The notes under the pieces are model-generated. The model was given only the letters and a program-made list of their open reading frames with translations, was not told where the DNA came from and searched no databases. A stretch of 8,305 nucleotides of DNA, from NCBI GenBank assembly GCA_036276195.1, contig DATBED010000016.1, positions 1 through 8,305 of the forward strand, read 5' to 3'. This stretch comes from DATBED01 sp036276195 (GTDB taxonomy: Bacteria; Patescibacteriota; Saccharimonadia; Saccharimonadales; UBA4665). Of the stretch, positions 1 to 5,710 are shown in pieces (within the stretch, counting starts at the first letter, position 1; the number at the start of each line of letters is the position of its first letter). The position numbers were made by a program, and so were the translations under genes.

Positions 1-3
1 CGC

Positions 4-34
4 GATAAAATTGATAAAATGCTAAGCGTATAAC
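4..34 (+). promoter_or_regulatory. Possible promoter before the first gene
   Basis: The octamer GATAAAAT occurs twice (4-11 and 13-20), and a TATAAC box (29-34) touches the ATG at 35. TAAAAT at 15-20 is the most plausible -10, which would give a transcript with a leader of only a few bases. No -35 can be judged because the window starts here. There is no Shine-Dalgarno sequence. This is a weak call from short A/T-rich matches. Confidence 0.3.
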
Positions 35-1765
35 ATGGCCACAGACAAAGACACCATTTACGTAGATATCGACGACGAAATCACCGGCATCATCGATAAG
101 GTGAAAGCCAGTGAAGGCAAAGTTGTCGCTTTAGTGCTGCCCAAAAGAGCTGGCGTCTTCCAAAGCATTGTCAACATGAAGCTGCTGAAACGGGCAGCCG
201 ACGAATCCAAGAAAAACTTGGCCCTAATTACCACCGAAGCCAGCCTACTACCGCTGGCTGGAGCCGCCGGTATTCACGTAGCCAAGACTTTGACGAGCAA
301 GCCGGAGATTCCGGCTGGCCCTGCCTCTTTTGACGACGCCGAAGAAACGGTTGATGAAGATGGCGCGGAAACGGTAGAGCAACCGCTCGATTCCAGCAAG
401 CCGGTTGGCGAACTGGCCGGTGGCGCGGCTGCTGCTACTGAAGGCATGGAAACAATCGCGCTAGACGATGAAGACTTGCCACCTGAAGAAGCAGCCGCTG
501 TTCCGGCCGCCGCCAAAACCTTCAAGCCCCCTAAAAAGAAGAAAGACAAGAAGCTTAAAATCCCTAATTTTGACCGTTTCCGCCTTTTTCTAGCTTTAGG
601 GATCTTGCTGCTGATTTTGCTAATCGGCGGCTTTATCTTCGCTAACGCCTCTCTGGCAAAAGCCACCATCAACATAAAAACCGACGCCACCAACGTCAGT
701 ACTAACCAGGACCTTACTCTTTCAACTTCGGCCCAGAGCCTGAACCCGAGCAGCGGTACAATTCCGACCAAGCTGGAACAACAGCAAAAGACCTACACCC
801 AACAAGTACCAACCACCGGCCAAAAGAACAACGGCACCAAAGCCAGCGGCAGCGTTACGGTTATTAACTGTGGTGATGACACTAGTATCCCCGAAGGAAC
901 AGGATTAAAGAGCTCTGGAGGCAATACTTACATAACCCAGAATTCGCTTGATGTTCCCGCTAGTAATTATGACAACCATAGCCATTGCAAGAGCGATGTA
1001 AAAGTAACTGTCCCAGTTATTGCCCAAAGCGCGGGCAGTGCTTTTAATCTGCCTGCAGGTACTAGCTTTACCGTTACTTATTGTTCACCAGTCGACTGCT
1101 CGCAGGTATCAGCGTCTGGAGGCACAATAGATGGGGGGACAGATAACATAGTGCAGAGTGTTAATCAGAATGATATTAATAATGCTAAATCGAAAATCAG
1201 CGCGGCCAATGATAGTACCATGAAGCAGGCGCTCGATAGTCAAACTAAGGGCGACGGCTATTACCCGATAGATGCTACTTTCAATGCCGGTACACCAAAT
1301 ATAACCAGTAGCGCCCAAGTTGGTGATATAACCAGCACGGTAACTGTGACTGAAACCATCAATTATATGGTGTTTGGGGTGCATCAAGCTGATCTGACGT
1401 CGCTAATTGATGGCAACATTAAGACGCAAATCGATACGTCTAAGCAGAGCATTTTAGATGATGGACTAAGCAATGCCGTGTTTAACGTTAATAACCAGAC
1501 TTCGACTGGCGCGAGTATTACTATGAGCACCAAGGCCGTGGTGGGGCCACAACTCAACATAGATGCTATTAAGTCTAGTGAGGCTGGCAAGAAAGCCGGC
1601 GCCATTAAGAGCGACCTATCCAATAATCCGGACGTAACCAGTGTAGACGTCAAGTTTAGCCCGTTTTGGGTAAGCACAACTCCTAAGAAAACCAGTCGCA
1701 TTACGGTTAATATAGCCAAACCGACAGCCGCGGCTAAATCCAACTCCAATGGTTCAAACCCCTAG
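35..1765 (+). CDS. Membrane-anchored envelope protein with CPR-type N-terminal domain and baseplate-J-like ectodomain
   Basis: The protein has 576 residues and its function is unknown. Residues about 7-86 form a compact alpha/beta-looking domain with the signature LPKRAGVFQSIVN (35-47) followed by MKLLKR. I recognise this domain from many CPR hypothetical proteins. Residues about 92-165 are an acidic, Ala/Pro-rich, probably disordered linker. A Lys-rich patch (about 168-178) precedes a single membrane segment (about 183-205), so the N-terminus should be cytoplasmic and residues 206-576 outside. The outer part contains a stretch typical of baseplate-J-like folds (IPEGT at 285-289; IAQSAG...NLPAGT at 329-343). 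It ends with the SPFWV motif (542-546) and a short Ser/Asn tail. Four cysteines (279, 318, 350, 355) lie in the ectodomain and could form disulfides. The last 17 bases overlap ruvX. Phage baseplate function is not implied; 'baseplate J' here names a fold resemblance. The reading frame is certain, the family assignment moderate. Confidence 0.8.
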   Translation: MATDKDTIYVDIDDEITGIIDKVKASEGKVVALVLPKRAGVFQSIVNMKLLKRAADESKKNLALITTEASLLPLAGAAGIHVAKTLTSKPEIPAGPASFDDAEETVDEDGAETVEQPLDSSKPVGELAGGAAAATEGMETIALDDEDLPPEEAAAVPAAAKTFKPPKKKKDKKLKIPNFDRFRLFLALGILLLILLIGGFIFANASLAKATINIKTDATNVSTNQDLTLSTSAQSLNPSSGTIPTKLEQQQKTYTQQVPTTGQKNNGTKASGSVTVINCGDDTSIPEGTGLKSSGGNTYITQNSLDVPASNYDNHSHCKSDVKVTVPVIAQSAGSAFNLPAGTSFTVTYCSPVDCSQVSASGGTIDGGTDNIVQSVNQNDINNAKSKISAANDSTMKQALDSQTKGDGYYPIDATFNAGTPNITSSAQVGDITSTVTVTETINYMVFGVHQADLTSLIDGNIKTQIDTSKQSILDDGLSNAVFNVNNQTSTGASITMSTKAVVGPQLNIDAIKSSEAGKKAGAIKSDLSNNPDVTSVDVKFSPFWVSTTPKKTSRITVNIAKPTAAAKSNSNGSNP

Positions 1766-2156
1766 GTCTATTTTGGCACTCGATGTCGGAGAGGTGCGGG
1801 TTGGTGTGGCGGTCGCTTCGTTAGTTGCCCGCTTGCCCCGGCCTCTGACCACACTTAATCGTAATGACAATTTTTGGAATGAACTGCAACTGATAATAGA
1901 GTCGGAAGCCGTGGGCGAGCTAGTTGTCGGGCTGCCCAGGAATTTAAGCGGCCAAAGTACTGCCCAGACAACGGCCGTGGAGGCCTTCGCTAATGAACTG
2001 AAACGGCACTTTGGCTTGCCGGTTAATTTTCAAGATGAAGCCGTCACTTCGAAAAAGGCCGAGGCCGAACTAGAGAGCCGTAAAAAGCCCTATTCTAAAG
2101 GCGATATTGACGCTCTGGCCGCCACTTACATCCTCGAAGATTACCTAGAGGTATAA
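1749..2156 (+). CDS. ruvX: RuvX/YqgF-family nuclease (putative Holliday junction resolvase / pre-16S rRNA nuclease)
   Basis: The product has 135 residues, close to the usual 135-150 of the family. It has the RNase H-like fold markers in order: LALDVGEVRVGVA (residues 9-21, metal ligand Asp12), VVGLPRNLSG (59-68), DEAVTS (96-101, Glu97 expected in the active site) and DIDALAA (119-125, Asp121) near the C-terminus. In well-studied members the third motif reads DERLTT or DERLST; here the Arg is Ala98. Family members are essential in many bacteria; Escherichia coli YqgF acts in maturation of the 16S rRNA 5' end, and a Holliday junction role is proposed for others. The protein is cytosolic. The ATG at 1749 lies inside the end of the preceding gene (17-base overlap) with no Shine-Dalgarno sequence, which suggests translational coupling. 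The stop codon sits inside the -10 box assigned to mltG. Confidence 0.92.
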   Translation: MVQTPRSILALDVGEVRVGVAVASLVARLPRPLTTLNRNDNFWNELQLIIESEAVGELVVGLPRNLSGQSTAQTTAVEAFANELKRHFGLPVNFQDEAVTSKKAEAELESRKKPYSKGDIDALAATYILEDYLEV

Positions 2157-2157
2157 T
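2152..2157 (+). promoter_or_regulatory. -10 box TATAAT for mltG (leaderless arrangement)
   Basis: A perfect TATAAT overlaps the TAA stop of ruvX and lies six bases before the ATG at 2164. A start site seven bases downstream of a -10 would fall on the A of that ATG, giving an mRNA without a leader. No good -35 is visible (TTACAT at 2126-2131 is 20 bases away). It also decides the start: the out-of-frame ATG at 2160 would lie upstream of the transcript. Confidence 0.6.
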
Positions 2158-2163
2158 AGATGG

Positions 2164-3228
2164 ATGCCTTTATATCGTCATACTAATTATAGGCGGCGCT
2201 GGCGTTCACCTAGGTGGAGTCGGTGGCTGGCGCTATTAGTGGTGGTCGCCGCTGTTATTGCGGGCGGCATTTTATATAGTAAACATGTTTACGATCAAGA
2301 CTTGCAGGCAGTTAGTAGTAGCCAAAAATCGCAGGTGGTTACTATTAAACAAGGCGCTTCGGTTCAAGATATCGCTAAGCAATTGCGGCAAGCGCGGCTG
2401 ATAAGAAGCACCACGGCTTTTGATGTATATGTGCGTGGCAAAGGGGTTAGTAGTAAATTGCAGGCCGGCAGTTTTGCCTTTTCGCCTAATGAAGACGTGC
2501 CGACAATTGTCGGCATTTTGACTAAAGGCCGGGTGTCGACCGAGCTGGTGACTATTTTGCCTGGCGAACGGATCGACCAAGTTAGGGCATCGTTGATCAA
2601 TTACGGCTTTAGTCCGAATGATGTCGACAGCGCGCTTGATCCGGCCCAATACTCCGATTTGCCGGTCATAGCCTATAAACCGGCTGGAGCTAACACCTTA
2701 GAAGGGCTGCTGTGGCCCGATTCTTGGTACAAAGACGCTACTTCGCCGCCGTCGGCCATTATTCGCCAATCCTTAGAGGAAATGAACCAACACCTAACAT
2801 CTGACATCCAAACGTCTTTTGCAAATGAAGGTTTATCAGTTTATCAGGGGCTAACCCTGGCCTCGGTGGTTATCCAAGAAGTCAATAAGCCGACCGATCA
2901 GACTCAAGCCGCCCAAGTTTTCTTGAGCCGGCTTAAGGCTGGCGGCAAACTTGGCTCTGACGTAACAGCCTTATACGGCTCAATTGAGGCTGGCGGCGCG
3001 CCTAATTTGAGCTATGACTCGCCGTATAATACCCTGTTACACCCCGGACTGCCACCAACCCCCATTAGCACCGTCAATGACTCCGCCTTGGCGGCCGTGG
3101 CTCATCCGGCTAATACTAACTGGCTATATTTTGTGACTGGTGACGATGGTACCACCTATTTTTCAACTACTTACCAAGAGCACCAGGCCCAGACTCAGCA
3201 GTATTGCCATAAGTTGTGTGGACAATGA
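2164..3228 (+). CDS. mltG: Endolytic murein transglycosylase MltG (YceG family)
   Basis: MltG cleaves nascent glycan strands at the outer face of the membrane and so ends glycan polymerisation. This copy has 354 residues, similar to E. coli MltG (340). It starts with a basic cytoplasmic stretch rich in Arg and Trp, then one membrane segment (about 21-38). A LysM-like subdomain follows (about 58-94). The YceG signatures come in order: LEGLLWPDSWY (179-189), LASVVIQE with the presumed catalytic Glu239, GSDVTALYG (264-272), SPYNT (286-290), GLPPTPI (295-301) and HPANT...LYFV (314 onward). In the catalytic motif the usual 'EKE' reads 'IQE', so only the second Glu is kept. The C-terminus carries Cys348 and Cys352 in a CxxxC arrangement, which is unusual. 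The gene lies seven bases after ruvX and ends with two consecutive TGA codons. Its neighbour two genes on, a LysM-CHAP protein, also acts on the cell wall. Confidence 0.95.
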   Translation: MPLYRHTNYRRRWRSPRWSRWLALLVVVAAVIAGGILYSKHVYDQDLQAVSSSQKSQVVTIKQGASVQDIAKQLRQARLIRSTTAFDVYVRGKGVSSKLQAGSFAFSPNEDVPTIVGILTKGRVSTELVTILPGERIDQVRASLINYGFSPNDVDSALDPAQYSDLPVIAYKPAGANTLEGLLWPDSWYKDATSPPSAIIRQSLEEMNQHLTSDIQTSFANEGLSVYQGLTLASVVIQEVNKPTDQTQAAQVFLSRLKAGGKLGSDVTALYGSIEAGGAPNLSYDSPYNTLLHPGLPPTPISTVNDSALAAVAHPANTNWLYFVTGDDGTTYFSTTYQEHQAQTQQYCHKLCGQ

Positions 3229-3242
3229 TGATTTGGTATACT
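3214..3242 (+). promoter_or_regulatory. Candidate promoter P1 upstream of the LysM-CHAP gene
   Basis: TTGTGT (3214-3219) and TATACT (3237-3242) are 17 bases apart. The -10 matches the sigma-70 consensus at five of six positions, the -35 at only three. The -35 lies inside the end of mltG. Transcription would begin near 3249, about 80 bases before the start codon, giving this gene a real leader, unlike its neighbours. Confidence 0.4.
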
Positions 3243-3253
3243 TAAGCGGTAAT

Positions 3254-3280
3254 TTTACAGAGGTAGGTTATCAGTATAAC
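3254..3280 (+). promoter_or_regulatory. Candidate promoter P2 upstream of the LysM-CHAP gene
   Basis: TTTACA (3254-3259) and TATAAC (3275-3280) each match the consensus at five of six positions, but the spacer is only 15 bases, which is short. The -10 overlaps a hairpin (3263-3287), so P2 and the hairpin are alternative readings of the same bases. If active, it would start transcription near 3287. Confidence 0.33.
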
Positions 3281-3287
3281 TTCCTAC
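3263..3287 (+). other. Small inverted repeat in the leader of the LysM-CHAP gene
   Basis: GTAGG (3263-3267) pairs with CCTAC (3283-3287), and inside it TTAT (3268-3271) pairs with ATAA (3276-3279) around a CAGT loop, leaving a three-base bulge. No T-run follows, so it does not look like an intrinsic terminator. It could be an RNA hairpin in a P1 transcript or a DNA operator over P2; chance is also possible. Confidence 0.35.
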
Positions 3288-3329
3288 ACATCAGTTAGTG
3301 AGCATTTAAGGATCCCGGCCCAGTCAGGT

Positions 3330-4415
3330 TTGGGACGAATGATTCGTCAGTGGCGTTTGAAATTTCAGCGCCGGCTAGTACGCCGGCGAGCGGTGCGCTT
3401 GGCTTTAATAGGCTCGAATCTTATCATTTTGGGAGGGGTTTTGTTTTTTGTGTTACAGGGGCAGCCTGCGGCCAGCCTGGCTACTTCTTCCTTGGCGAAC
3501 GAAGGCAGCGTAACGGCTGTTGCCAATCCTTTAGACCAAGTATCCTCGGCCGATATCGCTCTAACCGTGGCTCGCTTGGGCAGCTTGCCTGAAACCACGG
3601 CTATTTCCAACCAGGCCCAATCGGCCGCGGCCGACATAGCTATGACAGCCAGCACCGATAACGTGGTTAGCAAACCTGAAGTTGTGGGTACTGTGTTGAA
3701 ATCCAATGCCGACATTCAAGACTACACTACGGCGGCTGGCGACACGGTGTCTAGCCTGGCCAACAAGTTTGGTGTCACCTCTGACAGCATTCGCTGGTCT
3801 AACAGCTTAAGCGGCGATGCCCTAACTGCCGGCACCAAGCTGGCCATTCCACCGGTTAACGGTATTGTCTATACAGTCAAACCGGGCGATACAGCCGATA
3901 CATTGGCCTCACGCTTTAAGTCTAACCGCGACAAGATCATTGCCTATAACGATGCCGAGATCACAGGCTTGCAACCCGGTGAACGCATTATAGTTCCTGA
4001 TGGTGTACAGGCCGGGCCAACCACGGCGGCTAATATTGCCGGGATCGGGACTGCAACCACTACTTCTTTCCCTTGGGGCAGCGCGCCGATCTATGGCTAT
4101 AACGGTTATGACTATGGCTATTGCACGTGGTACGTGGCGACGCAGGTTGCCGTACCAGCCAACTGGGGCAATGCCTCTACCTGGGCCTATTATGCCTCTT
4201 TAAGCGGCTGGCATGTCAGTAAAACGCCAGCTCCTGGCGCCATTGCCCAAATTGGCGGCCGGGTGGCCGGCGGCGAAGGCCATGTGGCAGTAGTGGATGC
4301 TGTTTTGCCGGATGGTTCGATTCAATATCGCGATATGAATGGCGTGGCTGGTTGGGGCCGAGTGGGCTACGGCACGGTATCGGCTGGCTTCTTTGACAAC
4401 TATATTACCCACTAA
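3330..4415 (+). CDS. Membrane-anchored peptidoglycan hydrolase with two LysM domains and a CHAP domain
   Basis: The product has 361 residues if translation starts at TTG 3330; ATG 3339, three codons later, is equally possible. The frame is open back to a TAG at 3264 with no ATG or GTG. An Arg-rich N-terminus leads into one membrane segment (about 24-42), so the rest faces outward. A low-complexity Ser/Ala/Thr stretch is followed by two LysM repeats (about 132-174 and 181-223; AAGDTVSSLANKFGV and KPGDTADTLASRF), which bind glycan strands. The C-terminal CHAP domain (about 247-361) holds GYCTWYVA with nucleophile Cys265, GHVAVV with His318, and RDMNG (334-338), where families usually read 'EMN' for the third active-site position. 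CHAP enzymes cut peptidoglycan as amidases or endopeptidases; which bond is cut here cannot be told. Its TAA overlaps the obg ATG by one base (TAATG), implying coupled translation. It may act in self-growth and division or on a host wall. Confidence 0.9.
   Translation: MGRMIRQWRLKFQRRLVRRRAVRLALIGSNLIILGGVLFFVLQGQPAASLATSSLANEGSVTAVANPLDQVSSADIALTVARLGSLPETTAISNQAQSAAADIAMTASTDNVVSKPEVVGTVLKSNADIQDYTTAAGDTVSSLANKFGVTSDSIRWSNSLSGDALTAGTKLAIPPVNGIVYTVKPGDTADTLASRFKSNRDKIIAYNDAEITGLQPGERIIVPDGVQAGPTTAANIAGIGTATTTSFPWGSAPIYGYNGYDYGYCTWYVATQVAVPANWGNASTWAYYASLSGWHVSKTPAPGAIAQIGGRVAGGEGHVAVVDAVLPDGSIQYRDMNGVAGWGRVGYGTVSAGFFDNYITH
3369..3388 (+). repeat. Strong GC hairpin inside the first codons of the LysM-CHAP gene
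   Basis: CGCCGGC (3369-3375) and GCCGGCG (3382-3388) form a perfect seven-base-pair GC stem around the loop TAGTAC, about 30 bases after the ATG at 3339. It lies in codons for an Arg-rich stretch (RRLVRRR), so repeated CGC/CGG codons may explain it. Its strength and closeness to the start codon could slow early translation. Confidence 0.45.
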
Positions 4416-5689
4416 TGAGTTTTGTCGATAAGGTCGCAGTCACTGCCACTGCAGGTAATGGTGGCAATGGTAAGATTAGCTTTCGCCGCGAAAAGTTTAT
4501 TTCTAAAGGCGGGCCGGATGGTGGCGATGGTGGTAATGGCGGTGACATTGTTTTGCTGGCCAGCAATAACCAGAATACTTTAGCTGCCTTTCGCTATAAG
4601 AAAGAGTTACGAGCCGATTCCGGCCAACCTGGCGACTACCGGCGTATGCATGGCCGTAGCGCTAAAGACTTGATTGTAGCCGTGCCGGTGGGTACCGTGG
4701 CCACTAATGCAGAAGGCAAAATAATAGCTGACTTGGTAGAAGATGGCCAGCAGGCAGTAGTGGCTAAAGGCGGCCGCGGCGGCTTTGGCAATGCCCACTT
4801 TGTGTCTTCACGCCGCCAAGCGCCTGATTTTGCTGAAAAAGGCGAACCGGGCGAGAGCCTCGAGCTTCAGCTGGAACTGAAGATGATCGCTGACGTGGGA
4901 TTAGTCGGTCTGCCTAACGCCGGTAAATCGACATTACTTAGCAAGTTAAGTAATGCTCGTCCAGAGGTGGCAGACTATCCTTTTACGACGCTTACGCCTA
5001 ATTTGGGTGTAGCCGATGTTGATAAAGACACCAGCGTACTCCTAGCCGATATTCCCGGCCTAATTGAAGGCGCTGCCGAGGGCAAGGGCCTGGGGCATGA
5101 TTTTTTGCGCCATATCGAACGCACTGCCGTTATTTTACATCTGATTGACGCTTACAACGAAGATGTGGCCCATACCTACCAAACAGTCCGGGCCGAGCTG
5201 GAGGCCTATCAGCCAGAGCTTATCAAGCGGCCAGAAATCATTGCTCTTAACAAAGTCGAGGGGCTTGACCAAGAAATTATCGATGACTTAATCGCCCAAC
5301 TTAAGCAAGTAGTGCAGGGCGAGTCACCAATCTTTAGCATCTCGGCCCAATCCGGCCAAGGCCTGCCGCAACTGCTTTTTGCCGTCAAAGATGAGGTGCA
5401 GACTGTGCGCTCGCAACCTCTAGCTGAAGCCGAGGCACCAGGCGTTCCAGTCATCACTTTGACCGACACGTCCGATCAGTGGCAGGTGGCCAAACAAGGC
5501 AAAATCTTTGTTGTAACCGGCCAAAAGATCGAGCAATTTGCTCGCCGCACTGATTTTGGCAACGAGCAGGGCGTTCAACGACTGCGTGACATCATGCGCC
5601 GAGCCGGCATTATGCATGAGCTAAGACGCCAAGGCGTTGAGCCCGAGCAGACTATTCGCGTAGGCAAAGCCGGTGAGTTCACCTATTAA
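4415..5689 (+). CDS. obg: Obg/CgtA GTPase, 50S ribosome assembly factor
   Basis: The product has 424 residues with all three Obg parts. The Gly-rich Obg fold occupies about 2-158 (AGNGGNGKISFRREK early, then GPDGGDGGNGGD). The G domain follows (about 159-330): G1 GLPNAGKS (165-172), G2 around TTLTP (191-195), G3 DIPG (212-215), G4 NKVE (279-282) and G5 SAQSG (310-314). The C-terminal OCT domain covers about 345-424 and ends in GKAGEFTY. G4 is normally NKxD; here the specificity Asp is Glu282, the only clear departure from the family. Obg GTPases bind the large ribosomal subunit late in assembly and link growth to nucleotide state. The gene starts at the ATG overlapping the CHAP stop codon and has no separate ribosome binding site. 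It is not next to rplU-rpmA, its common partners elsewhere. Confidence 0.96.
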   Translation: MSFVDKVAVTATAGNGGNGKISFRREKFISKGGPDGGDGGNGGDIVLLASNNQNTLAAFRYKKELRADSGQPGDYRRMHGRSAKDLIVAVPVGTVATNAEGKIIADLVEDGQQAVVAKGGRGGFGNAHFVSSRRQAPDFAEKGEPGESLELQLELKMIADVGLVGLPNAGKSTLLSKLSNARPEVADYPFTTLTPNLGVADVDKDTSVLLADIPGLIEGAAEGKGLGHDFLRHIERTAVILHLIDAYNEDVAHTYQTVRAELEAYQPELIKRPEIIALNKVEGLDQEIIDDLIAQLKQVVQGESPIFSISAQSGQGLPQLLFAVKDEVQTVRSQPLAEAEAPGVPVITLTDTSDQWQVAKQGKIFVVTGQKIEQFARRTDFGNEQGVQRLRDIMRRAGIMHELRRQGVEPEQTIRVGKAGEFTY

Positions 5690-5693
5690 AAAG

Positions 5694-5702
5694 TGCTAAA
5701 CT
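5694..5702 (+). promoter_or_regulatory. Extended -10 element before sbcB
   Basis: TGC followed by TAAACT gives an extended -10 (TG at 5694-5695, hexamer 5697-5702), eight bases before the ATG at 5711. Transcription would begin within a few bases of the ATG, so the mRNA would be leaderless or nearly so. There is no Shine-Dalgarno sequence in the 21-base gap after obg. Read-through from obg is also likely. Confidence 0.4.
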
Positions 5703-5710
5703 GGTAATTC

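Noticed and set aside
274..771. Long open frame on the minus strand inside the first gene
   Set aside because: It mirrors the Ala/acidic linker and Lys-rich codons of the + strand gene, has a low-complexity Ser/Ala/Val translation and no start signal. The same holds for the minus-strand frames at 1384-1749, 3365-3715, 6700-7098 and 7567-8040.
35..1765. Phage baseplate or contractile-injection gene
   Set aside because: The baseplate-J-like resemblance is limited to the ectodomain, the protein is membrane-anchored, and no phage sheath, tube, spike or other baseplate genes are nearby.
2160..2186. Eight-codon mini-ORF (ATG at 2160) overlapping the mltG start
   Set aside because: With TATAAT at 2152-2157 the transcript would begin near 2164, leaving out this ATG; it is probably chance from the sequence ATGGATG.
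3229..3329. Riboswitch such as ydaO/c-di-AMP, often found before wall hydrolase genes in other bacteria
   Set aside because: The leader is only about 100 bases and I cannot find the paired stems or conserved bases of that class; only a small hairpin is present.
4448..4550. Repeated GGTGGCGATGG-like units that look like a short tandem repeat
   Set aside because: They encode the Gly-rich repeats of the Obg fold, a normal feature of the family.
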